Shown here piece after piece: positions 9,801 to 20,562 of a stretch of DNA of 64,000 bases. The DNA is from Fagopyrum homotropicum (taxonomy: Eukaryota > Streptophyta > Magnoliopsida > Caryophyllales > Polygonaceae), in the NCBI GenBank assembly GCA_033239125.1, contig BSWB01000007.1:103715582-103779581 (forward strand), written 5' to 3'. The notes beneath the pieces were generated by a model. That model did not search any database. It saw only the letters and a list, made by a program, of their open reading frames with translations, and was not told the origin of the DNA. Position 1 is the first letter of the stretch. Every line of letters begins with the position of its first letter. The position numbers and the translations under genes were made by a program.

Positions 9801-12751
9801 TCCATTGCTTTCGGAGCTTCCGATGTTTCCTTAGAAGCTTCTAAGGATGTTGAATGGTTTGGAGAAGGATTTGAGGAAGTTGAAGAAGTGTGTCGATCGT
9901 CCTTTTCCACGGTCAAAATCACGGTTTCCTCTGGTTTTCCACGGCCGTAATATCCTCTGGAATGGAGGTCGAATTTGGTCATGGAATCCACGGCCGTGGA
10001 ATACAGAGTATGACCGTGGATTCGAGTATTTTCTGCCTCATCGTGGAGTTTCTCAAACTCCACTTCATGCATCTCTTCTTGTGCCTCTAAGGCTTCAATT
10101 TCCTCTTTGCACTCTTCTTCTCCTCCTACATCGGTTAGACTCATAGTAATAACCTTTTGCAAAGGATCGTTAAAGAGAATCGCACTTACCTCCTCCCTAG
10201 TTAAACCTTCTTCGTCTTGGACATTGTAAATATCCTCATCAAAGATTGGCTCCTTCACTAGAGTGGAAAGAACGAACTCTACTTTCTCTTCCCCAACGTC
10301 AAAGGCGAGTCTCCCATTCTTGCAATCGACCATGCAGCCGGAAGTTGCAAGAAACGGTCTTCCGAGTATGATCGGGACCGGACTATCCGCAGGAATGTCA
10401 AGCACGACAAAATCAATGGGGACAAAGAACTTGCCTAGCTTGACCGGGACGTCTTCTACAATGCCGACGGGACGAGTAATGGATCGATCCGCCATGTATA
10501 ACGTCATCTTCACTGGTTTAGGGTCGCCTAAACCGATCTTCCTGCACAATGCAAGTGGTATGATGCTCACACTTGCTCCCAAGTCACATAAAGCGTCATA
10601 TGTGACCTCTCCCACTCCAATGGGAATGCAAAATGACCCCGGATCTTTCAGCTTTGGGGGCATTTTCTCCTTCATAGTCTTGATGAGGTCCGAAGAATCC
10701 GAACTCATCTTGACTTCTCCAAAATCTTCTAGCTTCCTCTTGTTAGAGAGGAGCTCCTTCAAGAACTTGCCATAGGCCGGCATACCTACAATGGCATCAA
10801 TGAAAGGTATATTAATATGTAGTTTGCTCATGAGTTCTATGAACTTACCGAATTGCTTGTCTAGGCGTGCTCGCGCTCTGGATTGAGGGAATGGTAGGGG
10901 AGGTTTGAAAGCTGGAGGAGGAACATAGACATCTTCCTTCTCCTTCCCCTTTTCTTTGCTTTTCTCTACGGGGACTTCAACAAACGTAGGCTGCGGATCG
11001 GTGGTAGTCACTCCGCTCCTAGTTGTAATCGCCATTACCCTTCCCTTAGGGTTGTCCTCCGTCTTTCCTGGAAGTTTCCCTTGATTTCTAGGAACTTCCT
11101 CCGCATGGTTGAACATTTGATTTTCCAAAACCTTTTGAGCTTTGTCAACCTTAGAAATTTGATCATCAACCTTGATGATGCGGTTCTCCAACCCTTGAAG
11201 CTTTCCCAAGATCGTTTCCAGCATGGGATCCGGCTTCTCCTTTCCCGTATTGTTTCCTCCATTTGATGATTGCCCCTGGCTTTTCAAAGGAGTAGAGGAA
11301 GAGGAGGGTGGAGTTAGTGAATTGGAATTGGAAGGATAGGAGTTACCGGAATTTTGTTGATTGGAGCGCCAATTGTTGTTGTTCGAACCCCGATTGTTGT
11401 TCCAATTGTTGTTGTTCCGGTTGTTGTTGTTCCCATTCCAATTGTTGTTCCGGTTATTGTTCCGGTTATTGTTGTTGCGGTTGGTGTTATCACCGCCGTT
11501 GTTGTTGCCCAAATAGCCAACATCCTTCTCTTGTTGCTTTGGGAAGTTGGTCTTGATAGTCTCCTTTAACTCTTTGATCTCATTGTTGAGGGAGAAAATC
11601 TGATTTTGAGCTTCATGTGTGAGCTTTGCTCCTTGCTCCACACGATTTCCCTCCACTTTCCGGTGGGAATACTTCTCTATGACTCTTGCTTGCTTCTCAA
11701 TGAAGTCCCAAGCGTCATCTTCTCTCATGTCCATGAACGTTCCACATGAGAGGGATTGAAGGTTGAATTGCGTTCCCGCATCCAGCCCCTTGTAGTAAAT
11801 TTCCAGCAAGGCAAGTTTGGATATGCCATGATGAGGGCAATCCAAGAGCAAATCCTGAAACCTTTCCCAAGATTGAAACAAACTTTCGTTAGGTCTCATA
11901 GAAAAAGCATTAATCTTACCTCTAAGTTCCGCCGTTTTGGAGGGCGGAAAGAACTTGGTGAGAAACTCTGCGGAGAGGTCTTCCCACGTCTCTAGCTTTC
12001 CACTAGGAAGAGCTTGGTACCAAGATAGCGCTTTCCCTTTCAAAGAGAAAAAGAAAGGTTTGAGCTTATAGCTGTTGGTAGTGGCGCTCTTTGGCCTCAT
12101 CGTCTCCATCATACACTCAAAGTTTTGCAAGTGTTGGTGTGGAGATTCGGTGCTTGTACCGCCAAACTGGCTTTGGCGAACAAGAGTGATAACTTGAGGG
12201 TTGAAGCTAAACCCTTGTACATCTTCAGCATCAAAGTTCACACCTAAACGGCGTGGTTGTTGTGTTGGATCCATCCGCTGGCCAAGAGTTCTTGGCTCAT
12301 TATCCACACGTTCGACCCTCGCATTTCTAGGTGGAATGCGACGGTTAGTAGCTCCTTGTTGATTGAAAGGATTTATATTGATCGTGGGATCAATCTCTTC
12401 TAGAGGAGGCATGGAAGAATCACTATCATCGGTGGGTGAGTGGTTTCTTCTTCTAGACCTTGTCCTCCTTCTCGAGGACTTCTTGCCCACCTTGTCCTCA
12501 AGATCGCTCATCTTTATCTTCATTTGAACGATCATGTCTTGTAGACCATTAACTTGAGTTTGATGGCGATCCATCTCATCCTGGAGGAGAGTCTCATTCC
12601 ATCGGAGCTGAACTTCTTTCTCCGCCAACTTATTTTGAAGATCGTGCTCGTTTTCTTCAGCCATCTTCCTTTCCTTGCGCTTTTGCCTCAAGGTTTTCTC
12701 TAGCTCTTGATCAAGAGGTAAGAGATCTTCTGTGTTCCTAGACCTGCGCAT
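6899..12751 (-). CDS. gag-pol: Athila Gag-Pol polyprotein, intact
   Basis: A 1950-residue uninterrupted frame. Residues 1-90 are coiled-coil-like. Gag (retrotransposon capsid type) spans about 205-325, with [10 protein letters not shown] and [21 protein letters not shown]. Residues ~412-470 are Asn/Arg-rich, and no CCHC knuckle is visible. Protease is at ~700-820, with [12 protein letters not shown] (Asp723; the usual DTGA reads DLGA). A variable linker at 880-985 includes a palindrome-coded stretch at ~926-938. Reverse transcriptase is at ~1065-1285, with MDD in FMDDFSVYG (1228-1236). RNase H is at ~1370-1490, with Asp1377, Glu1418, Asp1443 and Asp1486. The integrase zinc site spans ~1590-1633 (H...GGH...CxxC) and its DD35E core has Asp1662, Asp1721 and Glu1757. 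A GPF motif lies at ~1902. The start ATG lies 78 nt downstream of the primer site, and MRR at the start matches Athila-B. All catalytic residues I can check are present. Confidence 0.97.
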   Translation of the reverse strand: MRRSRNTEDLLPLDQELEKTLRQKRKERKMAEENEHDLQNKLAEKEVQLRWNETLLQDEMDRHQTQVNGLQDMIVQMKIKMSDLEDKVGKKSSRRRTRSRRRNHSPTDDSDSSMPPLEEIDPTININPFNQQGATNRRIPPRNARVERVDNEPRTLGQRMDPTQQPRRLGVNFDAEDVQGFSFNPQVITLVRQSQFGGTSTESPHQHLQNFECMMETMRPKSATTNSYKLKPFFFSLKGKALSWYQALPSGKLETWEDLSAEFLTKFFPPSKTAELRGKINAFSMRPNESLFQSWERFQDLLLDCPHHGISKLALLEIYYKGLDAGTQFNLQSLSCGTFMDMREDDAWDFIEKQARVIEKYSHRKVEGNRVEQGAKLTHEAQNQIFSLNNEIKELKETIKTNFPKQQEKDVGYLGNNNGGDNTNRNNNNRNNNRNNNWNGNNNNRNNNNWNNNRGSNNNNWRSNQQNSGNSYPSNSNSLTPPSSSSTPLKSQGQSSNGGNNTGKEKPDPMLETILGKLQGLENRIIKVDDQISKVDKAQKVLENQMFNHAEEVPRNQGKLPGKTEDNPKGRVMAITTRSGVTTTDPQPTFVEVPVEKSKEKGKEKEDVYVPPPAFKPPLPFPQSRARARLDKQFGKFIELMSKLHINIPFIDAIVGMPAYGKFLKELLSNKRKLEDFGEVKMSSDSSDLIKTMKEKMPPKLKDPGSFCIPIGVGEVTYDALCDLGASVSIIPLALCRKIGLGDPKPVKMTLYMADRSITRPVGIVEDVPVKLGKFFVPIDFVVLDIPADSPVPIILGRPFLATSGCMVDCKNGRLAFDVGEEKVEFVLSTLVKEPIFDEDIYNVQDEEGLTREEVSAILFNDPLQKVITMSLTDVGGEEECKEEIEALEAQEEMHEVEFEKLHDEAENTRIHGHTLYSTAVDSMTKFDLHSRGYYGRGKPEETVILTVEKDDRHTSSTSSNPSPNHSTSLEASKETSEAPKAMELKPLPTHLRYAFLGSNSTFPVIVSSELSIDEHEQLMIVLRKHRKAIGYTIEDLVGIKPSLCMHKILMEEDFRTSRQPQRRLNPTMKEVVKKEILKLLDAGIIYPISDSKWVSPVQVVPKKGGMTVITNKNNELIPTRTVTGWRMCIDYRKLNNATRKDHFPLPFIDQMLERLAQHSYFCYLDGYSGFFQIPIHPDDQEKTTFTCPWGTFAYRRMPFGLCNAPATFQRCMMAIFSEYVEEIMEVFMDDFSVYGSSFNDCLSNLSLVLQRCEDTNLVLNWEKCQFMVKEGIVLGHLVSSRGIEVDKAKIETIEKLPPPISVKGIRSFLGHAGFYRRFIQDFSKISKPLTNLLMKDAVFEFSQECLDAFNTIRQALISAPIIQPPDWNLPFEIMCDASDIAIGAVLGQRKEGRTHAIYYASKTLDEAQLNYATTEKEFLAIVYAIDKFRSYLVSAKVIVYTDHAAIRYLLAKKDAKPRLIRWILLLQEFDLEIRDKKGSENSVADHLSRLTHLEDDHLPIDDSFPDEHLHIIEECIKVISKGNEPWFADFVNYLVCQEIPPGLSYAQRKKFFKDVREYHWNEPLLFKRGPDGIIRRCVPEDEMQSVIRHCHSLPCGGHASSNKTSAKVLQSGFYWPTLFKDVQSFVSCCDACQRTGNISRRNEMPLNNIQEVEIFDVWGVDFMGPFPSSCGNQYILLAVDYVSRWVEAIASPTNDAMVVVKFFNKTIFPRFGTPRMIISDGGSHFIARRFEALLAKYGVTHKIATPYHPQTSGQVEISNREIKGILEKTVSRTRKDWSLKLDDALWAYRTAYKTPIGTTPYNLVYGKSCHLPVELEHKAFWAIKWLNFGMKEAGEKRLLDINELDELRLNAYENAKIYKERAKRWHDKHIIPKDFQEGDQVLLFNSRLRLFPGKLKSRWTGPFLIKRIFPHGAVEVWGEASGSFKVNGQRLKKYSPELQAEEFAPTALE
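9886..10039. repeat. Palindrome cluster inside the protease-RT linker of Athila-A
   Basis: Within the coding frame are ttttccacggtcaaaatcac, ttttccacggccgtaatatc, tccacggccgtgga (9987-10000) and tgaccgtggattc. The encoded linker reads roughly [11 protein letters not shown]. The same peptide-like reading occurs from the non-coding U3 copy near 4200, so the DNA repeat, not the protein, is what is shared. Confidence 0.9.
11340..11510 (-). repeat. Asn-codon repeat tract in gag
   Basis: The plus strand is rich in gttgtt units (AAC codons on the minus strand), giving an Asn-rich stretch of the Gag C-terminus. It is a low-complexity coding repeat. Confidence 0.85.
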
Positions 12752-12827
12752 ACACTCAAAGAAAAATCAAATAACGAGAGCAAGCTCCCAAGCTTGACAA
12801 CCGGCACCCGGGTTCGATCGAAGCCAA

Positions 12828-12846
12828 ATCCCCGGCAACGGCGCCA
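12828..12846 (-). other. Primer binding site, tRNA-Asp
   Basis: On the minus strand TGGCGCCGTTGCCGGGGAT lies 6 nt (AGTTTT) after the 5' LTR end. It is complementary to the 3' end of plant tRNA-Asp(GTC), recalled as ...CCCCGGCAACGGCGCCA. A second 13-nt match to the tRNA T-arm (ATCGAACCCGGGT on the minus strand) follows after an 11-nt gap, at about 12805-12817. Confidence 0.9.
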
Positions 12847-12852
12847 AAAACT

Positions 12853-13878
12853 TGTTCGCCCCTAGAGGTATGTGCAAATAAGCTTTATATTTATAAAACT
12901 AGAATCAAGCAAGCGAACCCGCAGTGTACGGATCGATATAGTTAAGCAAGAATTCCAGAGTATCGAACACAGGGATTTGGGTGGAACGAACTCGATTGCA
13001 GGTTATCAAGCGGTTAATATGAGAGTTTTGCAGATATTGGGAAAACAACAATCCTAAAGATCCAGGTATCCAGCTGTGGCAATCGATTCAAGATATACTA
13101 ATGATGTAAAGACAGAGTTAAGATATGCAAAGGTATACTAATGTAAGGTAATCGTACGGTTGAGGTTCCAAAAACCTTATATAACTCACCCAAAAGACTC
13201 TTCCTATACAGGTTGATGAGGCTCAATATAGAAAGGTTCTAAGGACAAGGATTAACATCAAATACCCAAACCTATGATCTAAAGATCAAGACTAACTTAT
13301 CCGATTGAGGTTGTTGAGGCTCACAATCGAGGTAGAGGTTGTTGAGGCTTCACTACCACCTAGAAAAGACAAGTCTAAACTAAGCTAAAGCAAATCTTTA
13401 ACTTTGGATCAAGATAAAAGCAGGCTCGTAAACTTTAAGAGAATTACGGTTGGATCTTGAGATTCCACGGTCGTGGAACTCAAGAACAGCCCGTAATTTA
13501 GGGTTTTCGGCGACAATTCTCTAACTCTCAGGGTCTAATCAATTTACAATCGATCTATCATTATCTAAGCCACAACTATCAACCCTTCACCTTAGAATTG
13601 TTAAGGGTTTTTAGCCAATAACAGTCATATTGATATTAATTCAAGATTAAAAAGGTAAAAGATGGGAACTTTCAAGAACTATCAATAATCTTCAATTGAA
13701 TCTTAGAATCACAATCAAGAATAAGTGTTTGTCAAAAGATTCAAAACGGGATAAACAATCACAGTCTTAGGAAAGAAAAGAAACGGGATGTCAATCCGAT
13801 CCTAAAGCAAACCTAAGCAAGAAGAGGAATCTTCTTGCAAAAATCCTCCAAGAACTTCGATCTTCCACACGAAGATCA
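12853..13878 (-). repeat. Athila-A 5' LTR, U3-truncated (1026 bp)
   Basis: Identical to 2848-3873 apart from one difference I can see. On the minus strand it begins TGATCTTCGTG at 13878, directly next to the gtgtg duplication, and ends ...GGGGCGAACA at 12853. It lacks the ~670 bp of U3 and the TATA-like site found in the 3' copy. Confidence 0.9.
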
Positions 13879-14486
13879 GTGTGCACCTGCAGCTGACCGC
13901 CCTTCTAACCCCTCGTTTCCTCTCCCGCTGTGCCCCATTCCTCACACTAGCCCAACCCTTCTCTTCTCTTTCCTCCTTCTCTAGCGTCTGTTGAACATTC
14001 ACCATTTCAGGATAGTTGTCTACTAGAGAGGAACCACCGGGTTGAAGGAGCACCTCCCCACTGCTGCATTGGTCGACCGGAGCCACCGGTACCCATCTTC
14101 CCTTCGTTCTGCTCCGCCTCGACCCACCGGAGAAGCCAGCTCGATGAGAGCCGCATCTCTCTTCCTCTCCTTTCTTGTTTTTTTTCTTCTTCCTTCTGCG
14201 TAATAGCGGTGGCCGGTGGTGACAGCCGCCGGAAGACAGGACGCCTCGCCGGAGTAGAGCCGGTACCGCCTCGCCCTTGCCGGACATGCCCAACAGCTGG
14301 AGCGATTTCCCCTTCTTCCAATGTCGCGTGAAATAGGTTGAAAAAACAACTTTGGGAATATTCTAATTTTGAACCCCCTATTTACTAAAATTACACCTTG
14401 TGCCCTGTTTGTCTGAATAATTGTAGTTGTGAACCTAGACTTTCGAAAATGAATTTTTATACCCTTGTAGGAAGTTATTACATATT
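13879..14486 (+). repeat. Tekay-A 5' LTR, second segment (truncated)
   Basis: It resumes after the gtgtg duplication and aligns with 18484-19107 of the 3' LTR (shared cccctcgtttcctctccc, ggagcacctccccgctgctg-type text). Similarity stops near 14486, so the second half of the 5' LTR and the primer site are deleted. Confidence 0.85.
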
Positions 14487-17400
14487 TGAGTCGGGCTTGA
14501 GTTAGAATGTACGGGACCACCACTCCTTCGCAGACCTCGGTGACGTAGATTTCTGGATTTGATATACGTATATAGTTATATAGTTATATATATAGATATA
14601 TGCGGACTTAGGATGCTTTTGGGATTTGTATGTACATAGTTATGTATATGTGCCCTTAGGATGTTTTTTTCTGGACCTCGTATTATTGTAGTGGATTTTT
14701 GGATTTGATATGCTGGTAGCAATATGAACATAGGGCTCATATATAATTATATATACATATAGATACGGTATGCTAGTATTATATTAGTAATAGTGGACCT
14801 TATAGTTAGGATGATAGAAAGCTATCATCGCACCTTGAACAACGCCTTTTGGGCTTAGGATAGTGTCAACACGAAGATGTATAGCACAAGTATCGGGTTA
14901 AACATCACGTTTTAGTGAGCATTCCGGTGATTTCTCGGACTCCTTAGAGAGCGTCTAAGCAGCCATGTGAAGACTAGAGATGACGTTAACCGCAAGGGCA
15001 AACAAAGAAAAGAGAACCTCGAGTCAACTTAAGCAAAACAACAGATGAAAGCTATACAAATAGGGAAGCGATATGAAGTTATGGGAGTGGTTCCGAGGAA
15101 GCAATGATGAGTAACAATGAAGTGAAGTCGAGACAACGAACTTAAGGTTCTTCCAAGTGCCGTGTCGATAAACTAAAGACGCGTATCGAGAAGAGGAGGA
15201 GTACATTCTAGCAAAGGTGAAAGTGGTATTGCATTAAGACGTAAAGTTTTCCTAGGCGCTCCTAAGCATGAAATTCAAGATGAGAGGTGTGGACAGACCA
15301 ATTACGAAGGTTTAAGATATACTTAACTTAAGCTTACAGTAAGCGGGCGACTTTTCCCGACATATGAGAGATTACGGGAAGAACCACACGGTGAAAGTTT
15401 GCGTAGTAGAATTTCTTTAGTGGAGTCAACTAGTTCCTATTGTGGTGATAAGTCTAAACAACGCCAAGAAGAAGGAAGTGTGTATAGATGATGATCTCAA
15501 GAAGATGAAAGATGAAACAAGGAGCTTTGATCGAAAGACTTAAGATCCCAACTAAGAGACGTAAGTGGATGCTAACTAAGTCGGAGTATTTTAGAAGGTG
15601 CACTTGCAGAACATCATGGAAGAGATGGAAGAGTGGATAGGTCTATGAAAGTGAGTCATACGTCACAACAGGGTCGAGAAGGTATAGTTATCTTACAAGA
15701 GAGGAAGGATGCATTGAATGTAGAATGAGCTAATGGAGATTAAGGTAGAGTACCCCGAGGAGGGTAGCCTTCATAAGAGTGGTAACATGGAAAGTGTAGT
15801 AGAATGGTAATTCTTTAACTTCGGAGGAGATCAATTACAAGTTAATCGGTGACAACTAAGAACGCACAAGTGCGGGTTGTCTATTGGTGTGAGTAGGTGG
15901 GAAGAGTAAACCAGACTATGGGAACATAAAGGATCGACAACAAGAGTTGAACTATTCGTGGCGGATCAATGTTAATATTAAAGAGGTACATCAACGGAGC
16001 ATATTTATTTTAAATCAAATAATGTGGAATGAGTTCAAGCAAGTACTTATAACAAGACCTCTGGGGAGGAGATTGTAACGATCTTACGCGACCTTCTTAG
16101 GTCGCGGGATTGGCATATGGAGGAACGCCACGGGTTACAACTTTTAAGGTTTGATCATGGTAAGGGGAGCTAGTGGATCAAGCGTAAGATGAAGCTTCCA
16201 TTGTTGTTGTGCGTAGACGTGATTATAATAAGAGGATGCATAGTATGTTTGTTCTAATGAAATGAATGGTATGTTTCCGCAAGAAAAAGATGAGTTAGAT
16301 GTTTCAGACTCACGCGGAAGAACTATGGTGGCTATGACGTGAAAGGGAGGACCTAGATAAGGGCAATGCTGCGAGCTTAAAGGTTATAATGTTAGCACTA
16401 GAGAAGTAATGAGTAGGATATTTCAGTGAGTTTGGAGGGGAATTCCTTCTAGCATTTTCACGGGACATATTGGTACGGTTGTGAAGTTGTTCATGAAATA
16501 GCAAGAGATGATTAAGGTGACCAACAAGAGTAAGAGAAGACCGAAGTTTTGAAGTTGATGTCGACATGTTATGTACGAGAAGTATGTGAAAGATTGAGGT
16601 TAGAAACCTTACGATCGGAGTGACGTTACATAAGGAAATAAAGTAAGTCCTACACCTACTCGAAGGAAGGGTGCAAGCTTATATAAAATACGAAGAACGT
16701 TTCCCACATGTTGAGATGTCACTGAAAGTAAAGAAGATTAGATCGATTTATTTAGAGGCATGATTATGCCCTCCAATTAGGATGTTTATGGCAACACATA
16801 AGTATGAGTCCTTAAAAGGTTATTACGACCATACATTCAAGGTGAAAAAGATGGGACAATACGGATTCGAGAGAAGGACCCTTGGAAGAAAACAATCACG
16901 GTCATAGCTGAAGATGGAATAATATACGTGTTGGAAGGACATCACCCCAACAGATCAGGGTAGATCGTACATACCATGACCACCGGATAAGTGTTAAGAA
17001 AAGATGGTGACGGTGATTACGTTACGTGATGAGAAGAGAAAGACGAAACCCGAGGTATCACGAAGTCCAGAACGTTGGAATGAGAATTTTCCCGCTAAGA
17101 ACGATCTTGAATCAACGTGACATCCAAGGCGCCATATACAATGACCTTGGGAATAAGCGTGAGTTGTGGAAGCAATCGAATGAACCGATTACAAGATCTT
17201 GTTGATAAGGGTTCAGTAGAACCAATGCACTGAAGAGGGAACACCAAACGTTACCTTGAACTTTTGTTTTTGTTAAGGAGAACATCAGTTGCAAAGAGAG
17301 AGAAGTTGTATAACAAGTGTCCCAGGATGGCAACCTCCGTAGGATGCGAAAGAGGTTACCAGTTTCTAGGATGTGTTGGTTATTACCGGATTTATGGGGA

Positions 17401-18131
17401 GATTCTCCAAGTGACACCATCCATGGATAACCGACTCCGGATGGCAAAAAAGTTGGAGCGAGACGGAATGGTCAATCGAGTTGATGAGTGCTAAGAAGAA
17501 TTCATCGGAGCAATTATTACGGAATTGCCTCGAGGAAGGATAAGTTTGAAGTGTACAGGTGATTCGCTAAGGACAAGACCTTGATTGGGTATTGAGGGAC
17601 AAGGAAGAAACATAATGGAAATGTTGTGTCGAGAGAGACCCGAGAAGGAAGTTGAGTTCCGGTTTATCGGACCATTTTGAGATCCTAGTGCAAGTTGGGA
17701 AGTGACTTACAAGTTGGTTTGCCACCTATAGCGATTGTTGGAGTGTAGTACGAGACGCCTTCAGTAGAAGGAGGTACCGATGCTGAGAGTGTGATGGTCG
17801 AGACGAGGAGCCGATGAAGCTACATAGGAGACGGAGGATAGTATCTGGAGGAACTATCCCGACTTTTACATAGATTTAGCGATATCTATAGGACCGTCGG
17901 GTTAGTCCTGAGATCTCTCCTTGGTTGTACTTATGTGATTTGTGACGTGATATGTTAGGCGTGTTTCATATGTGTATCTTGCAAGTCTTGATGTGTCTAG
18001 GCGAGTAGATTTTGGATTTGAGGGCCGTAGTTACCACATTATAGTGTTCCGAGCGGTTACCGATAGGCGGTTGATCGAGAGTTTTGCGTTTAGCAAGTTT
18101 CGGGACGAAACTTGTTTTTAGGGGGACCTGA
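14487..18131 (+). pseudogene. Decayed internal region of Tekay-A
   Basis: The start (14487-14560, with gtagaatgtacgggaccacc) matches, inverted, the region just inside Tekay-C at about 56640-56740, so it lies near the original 5' internal end. About 3.6 kb follows with no ORF longer than 111 codons. A reverse transcriptase/RNase H boundary relic is visible at 17335-17400 on the plus strand, reading FLGCVGYYRIYGEILQ (family consensus FLGLAGYYRRF). Elsewhere stops and frameshifts dominate and domains cannot be placed. On the plus strand it ends with cgggacgaaacttgttttta and a polypurine tract. Confidence 0.75.
18113..18131 (+). other. Tekay-A polypurine tract
   Basis: tttttagggggacctga directly precedes the 3' LTR start at 18132. 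The same tract precedes LTRs at 28488 and, inverted, at 52691. Confidence 0.75.
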
Positions 18132-20562
18132 TGTAACACCTGGTTTTGATGATTGTCTTTCTTGCGTATTTCTATAGGTATTTTTATTAGTAGATTCTCT
18201 TTTATATATATATTTTTTTTAAAAAGATATAAAGTGTTTTTAAGACATAAAAATTAAACTTTTCGAGTATACTTATTTTTGGTTTACTTTCGGAAAGGTT
18301 TGGAAAATCTTTCCGACTCGAAAATCCTGTTCCGAATTTTGATTACGAGTTATCCCTTATTTTCTTTTATTATTTTTATTTATTCCTTCTTTTCTTTTCT
18401 TTTTCTTTATTTCCCTTTCTTCTCTCTTCTCTTGCGGATGAGTTGCCGCCTCCTGAACCCTGCAACCGACCCCTCGTTCCTGTGCACCTGCAACCGACCG
18501 CCCTTTTGACCCGTGCAGGTGACCCCTCGTTTCCTCTCCCACTGTGCCCCATTCTTCACACCAGCCCAACCCTCCTCTTTTCTTTCCCCCTTCTCTAGCG
18601 CCTGTTGAACATTCACCATTCTAGGACAGCTGTCTACTGGAGAGGAACCACCGGGTTGAAGGAGCACCTCCCCGCTGCTGCATTGGTCGACCGGAGCCAC
18701 CGGTACCCCTCTCCCCTTCATTCTGCTCCGCCTCGACCCACCGGAGAAGCCAGCTCGGTGAGAGCCGCATCTCTCTCCCTCTCCTTTCTTGTTTTCTTTC
18801 TTCTTCCTTCTACGTAATAGCGGTGGCCGGTGGTGACAGCCGCCGGAAGACAGGACGCCTTGCCGGAGTAGAGCCGGTACCGCCTCGCCCTTGCCGGACC
18901 TACGCAACAGCTGGAGCGATTTCCCCTTCTTCCATTGTCGCGTGAATTAGGTTGAAGAAACAACTTTGGGAATATTCTAATTTTGACCCCCCCTATTTAC
19001 TGAAATTAAACCTTGTGCCCTGTTTGTCTGGATAATTGCAGTTGTGAACCTAGACTTTTGGAAATGAATTTTTGTACCCTTGAAGGAAGTTATTACATAT
19101 TTGAGCCATAGTTTTATTGCAGTTTTGCACCCAACTCTTTTACAAATTATTGATGGTTCCCTTATTAGTTAATTTTGATTTATGGATCAAAGTTTTAATT
19201 ACGGTTTACAACCAAGTTCTTGGATTTTGTTATGTTTTTCCCGGAAAGATTATGGATGGGTTTTAACTTTGACATTTAGAAAACGAGTTTACCTTTGAGT
19301 TAGATAAATATGTATATATCTTTTAAAAATCAAATATAGCATATAAGCTAAATTCGTTTAGCTTTGGTCTTAGGTCCGGAACCGCCCAATAAAGACCCAC
19401 GAGCCCGTACTCGACATCCGTAAATCATCTTCCACCTTGGACCGTGTGTTAGTACCTTCTCCCTTGTTTAGTACGATCATAGTAGTATATCATGCTAGGC
19501 GAATCTAGCATAACTTAGAGAAAATGCCATGTAGTGGCCTTGAACCATAGGTACTAGTGGTTGGATTATGAGCTTGTTGAGTTATCTTCCTTACAACCTT
19601 AGAATGATATTCGAGACTAGAATTAGGACCTCATATAGGTATTGGAGAATAGAAGTCCGAGACTTATAGCATATCGGTTAGTTATTGATAGTGTGCCTCA
19701 TTTGGTCAGGCGTTGAACGTTTTCTTGTGGGAAGTTGAGAGTGGTTTTATTCTAGTCACCTCGAGTGAGGTAAGTCCTCGGACTTACTTAGCTTGCTTTC
19801 GCATATTGGTTGATACGTATGGGTGGTTTGTGTTTATAATTGTTGTGATAACTATTAACCGGATTAGGATGTGGACTTGTATATTATTTTTAAATCTGGC
19901 CCAAGTGTATGATAACGGGCGGTGACCGCTTGTCCAGTCCAAAATAGGGCGACTGAGAGGCGCCTTGTGACCAGTCCAACGGGTGATGCTGATAGGCATC
20001 AAGTACAAACCCGGCATGGTGAAAGGGGACAAGGGCGAGGGAATCTCATGTCACACCATAAGTGAATTAGTAAGAGAATAACGTTAAATAAAGATAATAA
20101 CCGGACTTGGTGTGTTTGAGCATGTTTGTGTGTTTTGCTTTGTTATGGGTGTTTGTGTCTTATCGTTCTTCTAATATTTGGATTGCTAGCTAACGGTTTT
20201 AAACCGGTTGTTGTAGATGCCTTGCAGGATAGGGATGCCGCCGAGTGAGGCGGAGGAGTGGACAGCCGGGGTCTCCGTACATTATAGGACGGGGATGGTT
20301 ATGTGTTGATGTCGTTTTTGGATTATATTATACCTTATGGATTTATGTTTTGGAGTTGTGTCGTTTTGAGGACTCGGCTGAGTTTCCAAGTTGTATCTCT
20401 CTTTTCAAGATTGTTTGCATTGCATTAAAACGATTTTGGTATTTGCGTTTATTTGTGCCATGTTGGAAAGATCCGGTGAAGTTGTTGTCAAGCTAAGGGT
20501 CGGAACCCATTGTGAGGTCTCCACCCGTAGCATCCTGAGTCCCGCGGATTCGGGGTGTTACA
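18132..20562 (+). repeat. Tekay-A 3' LTR (2431 bp)
   Basis: Starts TGTAACACCTGG, ends CGGGGTGTTACA and is followed by gtatc (target duplication). It has a pyrimidine-rich segment at 18360-18420. Short ORFs inside it on both strands have no domain similarity and are not called as genes. Confidence 0.93.

Larger units (their letters stand above)
2848..13878 (-). mobile_element. Athila-A: young Athila-type LTR retrotransposon nested in Tekay-A
   Basis: An 11,031-bp element on the minus strand, flanked by gtgtg target duplications at 2843-2847 and 13879-13883. Its order in transcription is: 5' LTR 13878-12853, tRNA-Asp primer site 12846-12829, Gag-Pol 12751-6899, small accessory ORF 6265-5885, conserved non-coding block around 5215-5035, then the 3' LTR 4544-2848. 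The two LTR copies overlap over 1026 bp and I find one mismatch by eye (t at 3610 region against c at 13614 region). The single intact Gag-Pol reading frame and near-identical LTRs indicate a very recent insertion. The 5' LTR lacks the first ~670 bp of U3 seen in the 3' copy (see findings). Confidence 0.95.
2503..20562 (+). mobile_element. Tekay-A: Ty3/Gypsy chromovirus-like LTR retrotransposon
   Basis: The outer boundaries are a 5-bp target duplication, gtatc, at 2498-2502 and 20563-20567, with LTR ends TGTAAC...GTTACA. The 5' LTR is split by the nested Athila-A element: 2503-2847 and 13884-14486. The 3' LTR is complete at 18132-20562. The internal region (14487-18131) is heavily decayed and has no open gag-pol. 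The Tekay assignment rests on LTR ends, the polypurine tract context and relatives in this window that keep an initiator tRNA-Met primer site and integrase text. Once Athila-A is removed, the element is about 7 kb, short for the group, consistent with a large internal deletion. Confidence 0.85.

Noticed and set aside
12803..12846. Possible tRNA-Asp gene 3' half
   Set aside because: Only the T-arm and acceptor sequences are present, interrupted by 11 nt, with no anticodon or D arm. The position beside the LTR fits a primer binding site.
13802..14523. Overlapping minus-strand ORFs of 104-166 codons, also at 18407-18907
   Set aside because: These are the antisense of Tekay-A LTR leader sequence; the two LTR copies carry different frame breaks, and no domain is visible.
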